Below are positions 34,038-43,578 of a DNA stretch of 58,018 nt, piece after piece. The position numbers and the translations under genes are program-made. The notes beneath the pieces are model-generated. The model was not told where the DNA came from. It ran no database searches and was given only the letters and a program-made list of their open reading frames with translations. This stretch comes from Planctomycetota bacterium. Lineage in GTDB: Bacteria; Planctomycetota; J058; JAJDCQ01. The stretch spans positions 1 to 58,018 of the forward strand of contig JAJDCQ010000209.1 of assembly GCA_029260755.1 (NCBI GenBank). The letters run 5' to 3'. Every line of letters starts with the position of its first letter. The stretch's first letter is position 1.

Positions 34038-36377
34038 TCAGGCCCACTCCTTCATCGCGGGGAGGAGCGCCTTCACCTTCCGCTCGTAGACGACGGCGAG
34101 GGCGAGCAGGAGCAGCCCGAAGCCGACGGCGACGAAGCCCCAGTGCGCGACCTGGGAGAGCTTGGCGAAGTACTGGATGAACAGGTTGAGGATCAGCCCG
34201 CCGGCGCCGACCGCGACGAGGACGGTCCGCCGACTGACGACGCCGAGCCCGACGACGGCCGCCCCGCCGAGCAGGACGAGCGCCGCGTAGAAGAGCTCCT
34301 GATCGGCGTCCGGCAGCGAGAGGATCGTGACGACCGAGAAGAACAGGGTCAGCCCCGCCCCCTCGAGGAGACGGTAGCCCGCCTTGCGCTCGGCGTGCCG
34401 CGAGAAGAGCCAGCCGAGCGCGGTGAGCCCCCCCGAGATCGCGAGGACCGCCGAGAGGTAGACGAACCGGCTCTCGAAGATCGCGCCCGGCGCCATCGCC
34501 TCCTCGAGGAGCTCCAGCCCGTCGCGGTCGATGCAGTTGATCAGGCAGAGGATCCCCGCCGCCGGGACGACCGCGGTGAGCCCCGCGAGCACGCCGACCG
34601 GCTGCCCCCACGAGCTGCGGGCGATGACCGGCGCCCGGAACGAGGCCGCGAGGATGCCGAGCCCGACCCAGACCGCGGCGAAGAGGTATAGCAGCGACTC
34701 GTAGCAGACGAGCGCCTCGATCGTCGGCGCCGTCGCGACGATCACCCCCGAGGCGAGGAGCGCGGCGATCCGATACGGGCCGGTCAGGCGCCAGGCGAGG
34801 AGCAGCCCGAGGGCGCCGAGGCCGTACGCCCAGAGGCTGCCCGCGACCTGCTCGAAGACGTCGATCGTTCCGCCGCCGTGCACCGCGTCGGCGAGGACGG
34901 CCCACCCCGTGATCGCGCTCGACCATCCGAGGACGGCCGCGGCGATCGCGAACGGAAGCCCGAGCGGCCGGCCGCCGACGGCGTGCCCGAGGGCGGCGAG
35001 GCCGACGTAGGCGGCGGCGATCATGCCCGAGTAGGTCATGGCGCCGAGGACGGAGCCGGTCGAGATCACGTCGCCGAACGTGACCGCCGCCACCAGGAAA
35101 CCGAGCGCGGTGAGCGTGCCGAGGATCGATGACCCGCGCCGCCCCGCGAGGAGGAACGTCCAGGCGGTGAGGATCGCCGAGCCGACACACCACGCGCCGG
35201 TCGAGTCCTCGAGGTCCATCAGCACGAGGAGGTAGCCGACGTTGACCCAGAGGAGCGCGGTCGAGAGCACGATGAGCGTCAGCCCGCTTCGCCGGAACTT
35301 CGCGTACTCGAGGCCGATGCCGACCCCGCCCATCGCGGCGGTGAAGAGCGCGAGGAGGATCAGACGGCCGTTCTGCCCGATGATCTCCCAGCTCGCCACG
35401 ACCAGCGCGGTCACGCCGATGAAGACGAAGAACCCGCCGAGGGCGAGGACGAGGAGGAGGATGACCGAGACCGAGCTTCCCTGGCGCTCGCGGTCGCGCT
35501 CCCGCTCCCGGCGCTCGTCTCGCTCCGCCCGATCGACGGGTCGGAGCGGCTCGACGAGCCATTGCTCGCGCCCGCCCGCCTCGGCCTCCTCGGTGGTGAG
35601 GTGATCCGCCTCGGCCTCGAGCGCGGCCGCGAGGACGCCGACGCCGGGCCGCTCCTCGGGGCTCGACGCGAGCGATCGGTGGAGGAGCCGCGGGAGGCGG
35701 CGCGAGGCGAGCTCGGCCGTGATGTCGCGGAGCTCGAGCCGACCGAGCGGCGGCCGCGCCGCGAGGACGGAGTAGGCGAGGGCGCCGAGCCCGTAGACAT
35801 CGGCGGCCGGCGTCGCCGCCTCACCGCTCACCACCTCGGGGGCGACCGTCGCGACCTCCGCCGCGTCGGCGCCCGCGCGAAGGCGGGCGGCCAGGAGCGC
35901 CGACGCGTCGATCGGGGCGCGCGTCGTCACGAGCGCGACCCGCCCCTCGCCGTGACGGACGGTGCCGGCGCGGACGTCGCCGTGGGCGCGCCCGTCGCCG
36001 TGGAGCTCCTTCAACGCGCGACCCGCGGCGGCGAGCGCGCGGAGCAGCGTCGAGGTGCGGAGGGCGCGGCGCCCCTCGCGCGTCGGGTCGATCGCGGAGA
36101 GTCCCTCGAGCGACGCCTCGTAGACGAGGGAGCCGTCCTCGGCGACGTCGAGTCGAACGACCTCGGCCGGACCCGACGGGGTCTCCGAGCGTCGCTCCTC
36201 GTCCGCGGAGGTCGCCTCCTCGGCCGGCGCCGCGAGGCTGCTCGCCTCGCCGTCACCGTCCGTGACGAGCGCCCCGCGCAGGACCGCGACGACGCCCTCG
36301 GCGACGCCGCCCTCGGACCGCGCTTCCCCGCCGAACGACCCGCCGAACGGCGTCAGCTTCTCGTCATCGTCGCTCAT
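34038..36377 (-). CDS. Pseudokinase fused to a polytopic membrane domain
   Basis: This is a 779-residue two-part protein. Residues about 65-265 look like a kinase without the catalytic residues. LKELHGDGRAHGDVRAGTV stands where the HRD loop should be, there is no DFG, but PAADVYGLGALAYSVLAARP and SSPEERPGVGVLAAAL (the late kinase subdomains) are clear. The C-terminal 480 residues hold well over a dozen hydrophobic helices (VSVILLLVLALGGFFVFIGV, then LILLALFTAAMGGVGIGLEY and so on), like the DUF2157/DUF2339-type polytopic proteins. The ATG at 36377 has GGGAC just before it, and a longer frame to 36644 is a shadow. The gene is divergent from the TPR kinase with 90 bases between starts. It is probably a membrane signalling scaffold. 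Confidence 0.82.
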   Translation of the reverse strand: MSDDDEKLTPFGGSFGGEARSEGGVAEGVVAVLRGALVTDGDGEASSLAAPAEEATSADEERRSETPSGPAEVVRLDVAEDGSLVYEASLEGLSAIDPTREGRRALRTSTLLRALAAAGRALKELHGDGRAHGDVRAGTVRHGEGRVALVTTRAPIDASALLAARLRAGADAAEVATVAPEVVSGEAATPAADVYGLGALAYSVLAARPPLGRLELRDITAELASRRLPRLLHRSLASSPEERPGVGVLAAALEAEADHLTTEEAEAGGREQWLVEPLRPVDRAERDERRERERDRERQGSSVSVILLLVLALGGFFVFIGVTALVVASWEIIGQNGRLILLALFTAAMGGVGIGLEYAKFRRSGLTLIVLSTALLWVNVGYLLVLMDLEDSTGAWCVGSAILTAWTFLLAGRRGSSILGTLTALGFLVAAVTFGDVISTGSVLGAMTYSGMIAAAYVGLAALGHAVGGRPLGLPFAIAAAVLGWSSAITGWAVLADAVHGGGTIDVFEQVAGSLWAYGLGALGLLLAWRLTGPYRIAALLASGVIVATAPTIEALVCYESLLYLFAAVWVGLGILAASFRAPVIARSSWGQPVGVLAGLTAVVPAAGILCLINCIDRDGLELLEEAMAPGAIFESRFVYLSAVLAISGGLTALGWLFSRHAERKAGYRLLEGAGLTLFFSVVTILSLPDADQELFYAALVLLGGAAVVGLGVVSRRTVLVAVGAGGLILNLFIQYFAKLSQVAHWGFVAVGFGLLLLALAVVYERKVKALLPAMKEWA

Positions 36378-36467
36378 GTCCCGGGAGACTAGCAAAGCCC
36401 ACGCCAGCCGACCTCTCCCACGCCCGGCCCGGTTGCGGGCCCGACCCTCCCTGGCCACCATCACCTC

Positions 36468-39400
36468 GTGCACGACTCGGGAAACCGGGACCTCGGTCGC
36501 CGCCTCGTCGAGAGCGGTCGGCTCTCCGCCGAGAGCTGGCACGCCTGCGTCGAGGCGCAGCATCTCCGTGGAACGAGCGTCGAGCAGATCCTGCTCGAGC
36601 AGGGGATCGTGACGCCCGACGAGCTCGCGGCGACCCTCCGCCACGAGCCGCTCGCGCCCGCCGATCTCCGAGGCCGGGCGCCGACGAGCCGGCCGCCGCC
36701 CGGGAGCGGTCGCCTGCCGCTGCCCGTTCCGCGGCGACCGCCCTCGGGCCGCGCTCCCCTCCCTCCCTCCTCGCCGGTCGTTCCGATCGTGGCGCCCGGC
36801 GCGTTCGCCCGGACGGCGATCGGGGCGCCGCCCTCATCCGACGACGCCACCGCCACCGTCCCCTCCGGCGTCGTCCCGGTGGCGCCGCCCCCGCGCCGCG
36901 CGATGCCGGTCACCGGACGCGACCTCCCGTCGGGCAGCGCCCGGCTTCGCACGGCGCCCTCGAGCACATCGGGCGGCGGTCCGCTCCCCGAGCTCGTCGG
37001 CCGCTACGTGATCGAGGCCGAGCTCGGCCGCGGCGGGATGGGCGTCGTCTACCGCGCGCGCGACCCCGAGCTGCAGCGGACGGTCGCGATCAAGATGATC
37101 CTCGACGTCGAGCGGGCCGGGCCGACCGGGGTCGAGCGCTTCCAGCGCGAGGCGCGCGCCGCGGCGCTCCTGCGTCACCCCGGCATCGTGTCGCTCCTCG
37201 AGGTCGGCGAGCACGCCGGCAAGCCCTACCTCGTCATGGACTACGTCGAGGGCCGCCCCCTCGACGAGGCCCACGGCGAGGAGCGCTCCATCTCGCCGCG
37301 CCGGATGGCGGAGATCCTCCTCGGCCTGTGCCTGGCCCTCGACCACGCCCACGAGAACGGGGTCGTCCACCGCGACGTGAAGCCGCAGAACGTCATCATC
37401 GATGGGCGCGGCGAGCCCCATCTGGTCGACTTCGGCCTCGCCATGCTCGCCGACGGCGACGAGAGCGACCTCACCAAGACCGGGCAGATGATGGGGACGC
37501 CGAACTACGTCGCCCCCGAGCAGGCCGCCGGCAAGAAGGAGGATGTCGGTCCGCGCGCGGACGTGCACTCGGTCGGCGCCGTCCTCTACTGGGCGCTCAC
37601 CGGCCATCCGCCCTACGAGGGGAACACCGTCCTCGAGGTGATGACCAAGATCTTCACCGTCGACCCGGTGCCCCCCCGGCGCCTCGACCCGAGCGTCCAC
37701 CCCGACCTCGAGACGATCGCGCTCCGCTGCCTCGAGAAGAAGCCCGAGCGCCGGTTCGCGTCGGCGCGAGCGCTCGCCGACGAGCTCCGACGCTTCCTCG
37801 ACGGCGAGGCGATCCTGGCTCGGCCGCTGTCGCGCTCCGAGCGAGCTCGCCGCTGGGCGCGGCGCCACCCGGCCCGCGTCGTCGCGATCATCCTCGGAGC
37901 GCTCCTTGCGATCGGCCTGCCCGCCGCCCTCGGCGCGCAGGCCTGGCGCGCATCCGCCGCGCGGGAGGCGGCCGCCGCCGACGCACGGAGCGAGATCACC
38001 GACCTCGCCCGCGCGAGCTCGGACGCGGCGTGGGACGCGTTCGAGCGGGTCCGAGCCTCGGCGCCGACCGTCGCGGGCGAGGAGGGTCGACGCCTTCGCT
38101 CCGACGCGCTCCTCGCCGCCGCCCTCGAGGCGTTCGGCTCCGCGCATCGCTACGCCGGCGTCGCGCCGACCGATCCGGCCGCCGCCGAGGCGCTCTTCCG
38201 CGCGGCGATGGCGCTCGGCGAGGTCGGCCTCGAGGCGGAGCAGTGGACGGTCGCCGCGAGCGCGTTCGGCCGCGCGGCCACCCTCGGCGTCGACGACGCC
38301 GCGGCGGCCGAGGCCGCCGCCAGCGTCGACGGCGCCCGCGAGCGCGTCGCCCGCGAGCACCGTGCGACGGTGGAGGCCGCGATCGCGGACGTCCGATCGG
38401 GCGACGCGCTGCGCCGGGCGCGCGGCTACGAGGAGGCGCTCTTCGCGATCGTCCGCTACCCCGAGACGCAGACGGTCTCGATCCTCACCGCCGAGCTCGA
38501 CGCGATCAGCGAGGCGCTCCGCGCCGCGACCCGCACGCTCTACCTCGAGGCGGGAACCCCGACCGCCGACGAGGCGCGGGCGGGCGTCCGGCCGATCGCC
38601 GGGCTCGCGGAGGCGCTCGATCGCCTCCTCGCCCGGCGGCCGGGCGAGACGCCGTCGCCCGACGATGCCGTGATCCTCGCCGACGCCGAGGAGCGGATCG
38701 AGGCGCGGATCGCGCGCGAGCGCGGGCGGTTCAGCGCCCGCCACCACGCGCCGGGCTTCCGCTACGTCCTCGGCTCGGCCCAGGAGCAACGGATCGGGCC
38801 GACGGCGGCCGTCCTCGCCCGCCTCTGCGCCGAGGCGCTCGGCTGGATCGGCATCCGCGAGGGCGCGGTCGACGCGCTCGCCGGCTACCTCGCCGCGGAG
38901 GCCGACGTCCTCCGAGCCGTCCCGGCCGGGATCGCGCTCTGTCAGCTCGGCGGCGAGCGCGCCCGCTCGCTCGTCGCCGCCGCCATCCGCGCCGACGACA
39001 GCGTCCACGGGATCTTCCGGTCGCGGGTGAGCCCGATCCTCGGGGAGGTCGAAGTCGACGAGACGCTCCTCGCCGAGACGGCCGCCGGCCACACCGCCCG
39101 CGGGATCGCGCGGCGCGAGAACGACCGGCTCGACGAGGCGATCGCCGACTTCGACCGCGCGATCGAGCTCGATCCGAAGCACGTCGAGGCGTGGGACGAG
39201 CGCGGCATGACGCGCCAGCAGCGCCTCGCCGAGGGCGACGTCGAGGGCGCGATCGCCGACGCGCGCCGCGCGACGGAGCTCGATCCGTCCCGCGCCATGA
39301 GCTGGTATCACCTCGCCCTCGCGATCTTCGACACCGACGACCAGGACGCCGTCCGGGCCGCGCTCGACCAGGCGATCGCGGCCGACCCACGGATGGCCAA

Positions 39401-40673
39401 GGCCTACAAGGTCCGCGGGATCGTCCGCGGGGCGCAGGGGGACATCGACGGGTCGCTCGAGGACGTCGATCGCGCCCTGGCGATCGACCCGCGCTTCCCC
39501 GCCGCCCTCAAGGACCGGGCGCACCTCCTCCTCCAGAAGGGGGAGCACGACCGCGCCGTCGCCGATCTCGACCGGGCGATCGCGCTCGATCCGACCGACT
39601 CGAGCGCCTGGGCGAACCGCGCCTACGTCCGCTGGTCGGCGGGGCGGGTCGACGCGGCCGTCGCCGACGCGACGCGCGCGATCGAGCTCGACCCGTCCCG
39701 GTCGAGGAACTGGCGGACCCGGGCGATGGCGCGCCAGCAGAAGGGCGATCTCGCCGGCGCCCTCGCCGACCTCGACCGGGCCGTCGAGGTCGACCCCGAG
39801 GACGCCTCCGCCTTCAGCCGGCGAGGCAACCTCCTCCACCAGATGGGCGAGCTCGAGCGAGCGCTCGCCGACCTCGACCGGGCGATCGAGCTCGACCCGA
39901 AGAACGGCAGCGCCTGGGCGCACCGCGGGATGCTCAGGAAGGACGCGCGCGACTTCGCCGGCGCCGAGGCCGACTTCACCCAGGCGCTGCGCGTCTCGCC
40001 GAACCTCCACTACGCCGTCAACGCCCGCGGCCTCGTGAGGCTCGATGCGGGGAACCTCCAGGGCGCTCTGGTCGACCTGAGCCGCGCCATCGAGCTGCGG
40101 CCGCGCTCCGCGCCGGGCTGGACCAACCGGGCGCTCGTGCGCCGGCGGATCGGCGACCACGAGGGGGCGATCGCCGACGTCACCCGGGCGATCGAGCTCG
40201 AGCCGCGCGACGCCCGCCTCTGGGCGAACCGGGGCGGCTTCCGCTCGGAGCGCAACGACATCGACGGCGCGATCGAGGACTTCACCCAGGCGATCGAGAT
40301 CGAGCCTCGCCTGACCGGCGCGTGGCTCAACCGTGCGATCATGCTCGAGCGCAAGGGCGACCTCCCCGCGGCGATCGCCGACCTCGGGCAGGCCGTCAAG
40401 CTCGAGCCGAGCACCGCGTCGATCTGGCGCACCCGCGGCGGCGTCCGCCGCAAGGCCGGCGACCGCGTGGGCGCCCTCGCCGACGTCGACCGGGCGCTCC
40501 AGCTCCAGCCGAACCTCGCCGACGCGTGGCTCGAGCGGGGCGGCATCAAGGACGAGATGGGAGACCAGGCCGGCGCGATCGCCGACTACGGCCGCTTCCT
40601 CGAGCTCGTTCCGAAGGACCACGCGCGAGCCGCTGCCGCCCGGAGACGGATCGCCATCCTCGAGAAGGAGTGA
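36468..40673 (+). CDS. Transmembrane Ser/Thr protein kinase with C-terminal TPR array
   Basis: The 1401-residue product starts with a short helical module (LGRRLVESGRLSAESWHACV, ILLEQGIVTPDELAATL) like the MshEN/GspE N-terminal fold. A Pro/Ser linker leads to a complete kinase domain (about 180-450) with GRGGMGVVY, VAIK, HRDVKPQN, DFG and GTPNYVAPEQ. One membrane helix follows (VVAIILGALLAIGLPAALGA, near 475). From about residue 870 there are about 15 TPR units (DRLDEAIADFDRAIELDPKH and variants) to the end. The large TPR part should lie outside the cytoplasm if the single helix is real. The start is GTG at 36468 with no clear ribosome-binding site. The secreted VCBS gene follows after nine bases, suggesting an operon. 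Confidence 0.92.
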   Translation: MHDSGNRDLGRRLVESGRLSAESWHACVEAQHLRGTSVEQILLEQGIVTPDELAATLRHEPLAPADLRGRAPTSRPPPGSGRLPLPVPRRPPSGRAPLPPSSPVVPIVAPGAFARTAIGAPPSSDDATATVPSGVVPVAPPPRRAMPVTGRDLPSGSARLRTAPSSTSGGGPLPELVGRYVIEAELGRGGMGVVYRARDPELQRTVAIKMILDVERAGPTGVERFQREARAAALLRHPGIVSLLEVGEHAGKPYLVMDYVEGRPLDEAHGEERSISPRRMAEILLGLCLALDHAHENGVVHRDVKPQNVIIDGRGEPHLVDFGLAMLADGDESDLTKTGQMMGTPNYVAPEQAAGKKEDVGPRADVHSVGAVLYWALTGHPPYEGNTVLEVMTKIFTVDPVPPRRLDPSVHPDLETIALRCLEKKPERRFASARALADELRRFLDGEAILARPLSRSERARRWARRHPARVVAIILGALLAIGLPAALGAQAWRASAAREAAAADARSEITDLARASSDAAWDAFERVRASAPTVAGEEGRRLRSDALLAAALEAFGSAHRYAGVAPTDPAAAEALFRAAMALGEVGLEAEQWTVAASAFGRAATLGVDDAAAAEAAASVDGARERVAREHRATVEAAIADVRSGDALRRARGYEEALFAIVRYPETQTVSILTAELDAISEALRAATRTLYLEAGTPTADEARAGVRPIAGLAEALDRLLARRPGETPSPDDAVILADAEERIEARIARERGRFSARHHAPGFRYVLGSAQEQRIGPTAAVLARLCAEALGWIGIREGAVDALAGYLAAEADVLRAVPAGIALCQLGGERARSLVAAAIRADDSVHGIFRSRVSPILGEVEVDETLLAETAAGHTARGIARRENDRLDEAIADFDRAIELDPKHVEAWDERGMTRQQRLAEGDVEGAIADARRATELDPSRAMSWYHLALAIFDTDDQDAVRAALDQAIAADPRMAKAYKVRGIVRGAQGDIDGSLEDVDRALAIDPRFPAALKDRAHLLLQKGEHDRAVADLDRAIALDPTDSSAWANRAYVRWSAGRVDAAVADATRAIELDPSRSRNWRTRAMARQQKGDLAGALADLDRAVEVDPEDASAFSRRGNLLHQMGELERALADLDRAIELDPKNGSAWAHRGMLRKDARDFAGAEADFTQALRVSPNLHYAVNARGLVRLDAGNLQGALVDLSRAIELRPRSAPGWTNRALVRRRIGDHEGAIADVTRAIELEPRDARLWANRGGFRSERNDIDGAIEDFTQAIEIEPRLTGAWLNRAIMLERKGDLPAAIADLGQAVKLEPSTASIWRTRGGVRRKAGDRVGALADVDRALQLQPNLADAWLERGGIKDEMGDQAGAIADYGRFLELVPKDHARAAAARRRIAILEKE

Positions 40674-40682
40674 CGAAACGCC

Positions 40683-42065
40683 ATGCCCCGAGAGCATCCC
40701 CGAAGCGCCGGCGCGGTCGCGTCGCGGCCGATCCACCTCGCTGTCGTGGCGGCCCTCGCCGCCGCGCCCGTCGCGACGCTCGCCGCCGACGACGACCCGC
40801 CGAAGGTCGAGTGGACGCTCGAGCTCTCGAGCGACTCCAAGGGCGGAGCGCACGCCGCCGACATCGACGGCGACGGGGACCTCGAGATCGTGTTCGGGAC
40901 CTACTTCGGCGACGAGCGCCTCCGCGCGGTCGACGCGAAGGATGGCTCGGTCCTGTGGGAGAAGAAGAGCGACGGCGGCCCGTTCGACGCATCGGTCGCG
41001 ATCGCCGACCTCGACGGCGACGGCGACCCCGAGATCCTCTCGGCCGACTCGGCGACCGGGCGCCTCTTCTGCCTCGACGGTCAGGGGCGCGAGCTCTGGA
41101 ACCTCCGCCTCCCGAGCGGCACCGACAGCCCGCCGTCGATCGGCGACCTCGACGGCGACGGTCGCCCCGAGGTGGTCATCGGCACGATGTGGAGGCCGGG
41201 CGGCGTCGGCGTCGTCTGCGCGATCGACCCCCGCAAGCGCGCGATCCTGTGGCAGGCCGACGTCGCCGGCTGCGTCCAGACGGCGCCCGCTCTCGCCGAC
41301 CTCGACCTCGACGGGAAGCTCGACGTGATCGTCGGGTCGTGGCGGGGCGACCGCGGCGTTCACGCCCTCCGGGGTCTCGACGGCTCCCCGCTGTTCCGGT
41401 TCGAGACGCGCGGGAACGACCGCTCGATGGGCATGTACCACGGCGTCTCGGTTCACGGCGCCGGGGACGACCTCCGGATCATCGCCGCCACCTGCGACGG
41501 CGATGTCCACGCCCTCGACCGGACGGGGAAGCTCCTCTGGCGGCGTCACCTCGACGACTACCTCTTCGCCGCGACGACGATCGCCGACCTCGACGGCGAC
41601 GGCGACCCCGACGTCCTCGTCGGCGGGCGCCGCCTCTACGCGCTCGAGCTCGCCGATGGTCGCGAGCTCTGGCGCCGCGACGACCTCGGGTCGATCGATC
41701 GGGGCGCCGCCGTCCTCGACGTCGACGGCGAGGCCGGCCTCGAGGTCGTCCTCGCCGCCGGCACGCGGCTCCTCGTCCTCGACGCGGCCAGCGGCGAGAC
41801 GCGACGGTCGTGGGACGCCGCCCGCGATCCCGCCGATCGGCTCGAGAAGATCTCGAGCGCGCCGCTCGTCGCCGACCTCGACGGCGACGGGAAGCTCGAG
41901 GCGTTCGTCGTCTGCGGGCGCGGCTACTCGGGCGAGCTCGCCCCGAAGAACGGCGCCCGGGCGTTCGTGGTCGAGCTCGGGCCGGGGCGCGGGCCAGCGT
42001 GGACGACCTTCCGCGGAGGCCTCCGGCGAACCGGGACCGCGGTGAGGGGAAGGCGCCTCTACTGA
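40683..42065 (+). CDS. Secreted FG-GAP/VCBS-repeat beta-propeller protein
   Basis: The 460-residue product has a signal peptide (HLAVVAALAAAPVATLAA) and about seven repeats with a calcium-binding DxDxDG pattern: ADIDGDGDLEIVFG, ADLDGDGDPEILS, GDLDGDGRPEVVIG, ADLDLDGKLDVIVG, ADLDGDGDPDVLVG, LDVDGEAGLEVVLA and ADLDGDGKLEAFVV. Between them lie PQQ-like blades (DAKDGSVLWEKK, LDGQGRELWNLR, LELADGRELWRR). This mix of FG-GAP/VCBS and PQQ-type blades predicts a Ca2+-stabilised propeller outside the cell. It starts nine bases after the TPR kinase stop and is probably co-transcribed, so it could be a ligand or sensor partner of that kinase. The operon link is seen; the partnership is inferred. Confidence 0.9.
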   Translation: MPREHPRSAGAVASRPIHLAVVAALAAAPVATLAADDDPPKVEWTLELSSDSKGGAHAADIDGDGDLEIVFGTYFGDERLRAVDAKDGSVLWEKKSDGGPFDASVAIADLDGDGDPEILSADSATGRLFCLDGQGRELWNLRLPSGTDSPPSIGDLDGDGRPEVVIGTMWRPGGVGVVCAIDPRKRAILWQADVAGCVQTAPALADLDLDGKLDVIVGSWRGDRGVHALRGLDGSPLFRFETRGNDRSMGMYHGVSVHGAGDDLRIIAATCDGDVHALDRTGKLLWRRHLDDYLFAATTIADLDGDGDPDVLVGGRRLYALELADGRELWRRDDLGSIDRGAAVLDVDGEAGLEVVLAAGTRLLVLDAASGETRRSWDAARDPADRLEKISSAPLVADLDGDGKLEAFVVCGRGYSGELAPKNGARAFVVELGPGRGPAWTTFRGGLRRTGTAVRGRRLY

Positions 42066-42249
42066 TGACGCCCGGAGGCGTCGACGGAATCTCGAATCCA
42101 ATGGGCCACAGGACTCGCCCCGGACAGAGTCTCAGGGGCTGGAGATCTTCCGACGCTCCGGGAGATGGCGTATCATCCGTTGACGGAACGGCCTAGGGAG
42201 CGTCCAAAGGGGCGAGGCCCCGCATCGAGGCCGCACCCGAGGAAGCTAG

Positions 42250-43578
42250 ATGCTGGAGAGTCGCACCACCCGGATCGTCCTGGGCGCCGCCATCTGGATC
42301 GGCGCCGCGACCGCGTTCTGCCTGAGCGGACCGGCCCAGGCGCTGCCGCATCAGGCCGGCCGGCTCGCCGGCTGGGCGGTCCGCGGGCCGCTCGAGGTGC
42401 GGATCTCCTGCCCCCAGGGCACCGGCAAGCTCCGCCTCCACGACCCGATCTTCGAGGAGCGCGCCGACGGCGAGGTCCGGCAGGTCGGCGAGATCGTCTC
42501 GTTCCAGGCCGACCGGGGCGACGGCGTCCCCGAGGCGCTCGCGATCATCTACTCGACCGAGCGCGACCGCCTCGCGGCCGAGACCCGTTTCCAGGTCGCC
42601 CTCTCGTCGGGCTCGCCCCGCTGGATCATCGAGACGCTCCTCCCCGACGAGGAGCGGCAGGCCATCATTGATGAGATCGAGGGGTTCCTCGCGGAGAACG
42701 AGGATCTCCTCCTCGAGACCGCGGCGCTCATCGGCGACGAGCTCCTCGCCGAGGGCAAGAGCAACCTCGAGGAGAACTTCGCCGAGGTGGTGCGGCGCCA
42801 CGAGGACGAGCTCGCGGCCGCCCTCGAGAAGCACGGCGCGTCGTGGAACGCGAAGATCGTCCCGGTCCTCCAGAAGAAGGTCTGGCCGGTCGCGCGCGAG
42901 AAGACCCAGCCGATCCTCCAGGTCTGCATCGAGGAGATGTGGGATCAGCTCCCCGTCACCGCGACCGTCTGGGGCGCGCTCAAGAGCCGGGTGAAGGAGT
43001 CGGTCGGCGTCGACGAGGTCGATCCGGCGTGGCGGACGGACCTCGTCAAGCTGATCGTCGACACCCTCGAGGCGCACGGCGACGAGTTCCAGGCCGCGAT
43101 CGTCGAGACGGCGAAGGAGGCGAGTCAGGACGCCGACGTCCGCGCGGCGGTCGGCGAGACGGCGGCCGCCGCCCTGTCGGACCCCGAGGTGCTGATCGTC
43201 CTGAAGGACATCTTCCGCGACGCGGTCACGACGCCGTTCCAGACCCGCGACTTCATCCGCCGGATGATGGAGGACGCGCGCGTGAAGAGCCGGATCGCGA
43301 AGCTCGAGCGGAGCCTCGAGCCGCGCCTCTTCAAGATCGCGCAGATCATCACCCTCGCCGAGGACGGGCGCTCGATCGATCCCGACCTCGCCCGGGTGCT
43401 GCGCCGGACGATCTTCAACAAGGACCGCCGCCTCCTCATGGTCCACTTCGGCGACGACGCGCTCGGCGAGGGCGAGGCGGTGAAGCCCGTCGACGCGGGG
43501 CATCTCTTCCGCGCCGGCCTCGCCGGCGCGAGCGATCGGGCCGACGCGCGGCCGCGGACACGGACCGAGCAGTGGTGA
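42250..43578 (+). CDS. Single-pass membrane protein of an Mla-like transporter, possibly MCE-type
   Basis: The 442-residue product has an N-terminal membrane segment (IVLGAAIWIGAATAFCLSG). A short beta segment follows (LEVRISCPQGTGKLRLHDPI, then VRQVGEIVSFQAD), which has the spacing of an MCE/MlaD domain (property-setting strand, xGxxVGEV) but is not a clear match. The rest, about 300 residues, is long charged helix (EEVAELRR-like Glu/Arg/Ala). MlaD-type proteins are single-pass, with an MCE hexamer and helical C-terminus. Its stop overlaps the start of the fused MlaF-MlaE gene (GTGA), which supports a shared complex. The MCE call is tentative; the operon with the transporter is clear. Confidence 0.75.
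   Translation: MLESRTTRIVLGAAIWIGAATAFCLSGPAQALPHQAGRLAGWAVRGPLEVRISCPQGTGKLRLHDPIFEERADGEVRQVGEIVSFQADRGDGVPEALAIIYSTERDRLAAETRFQVALSSGSPRWIIETLLPDEERQAIIDEIEGFLAENEDLLLETAALIGDELLAEGKSNLEENFAEVVRRHEDELAAALEKHGASWNAKIVPVLQKKVWPVAREKTQPILQVCIEEMWDQLPVTATVWGALKSRVKESVGVDEVDPAWRTDLVKLIVDTLEAHGDEFQAAIVETAKEASQDADVRAAVGETAAAALSDPEVLIVLKDIFRDAVTTPFQTRDFIRRMMEDARVKSRIAKLERSLEPRLFKIAQIITLAEDGRSIDPDLARVLRRTIFNKDRRLLMVHFGDDALGEGEAVKPVDAGHLFRAGLAGASDRADARPRTRTEQW

Noticed and set aside
36834..42101. Very long minus-strand open frame (over 1700 codons) opposite the TPR kinase and VCBS genes
   Set aside because: It is an antisense shadow made by high third-position G+C. It has repetitive Arg/Asp/Val-rich sequence, no domain, and the opposite strand carries clear kinase, TPR and VCBS motifs.
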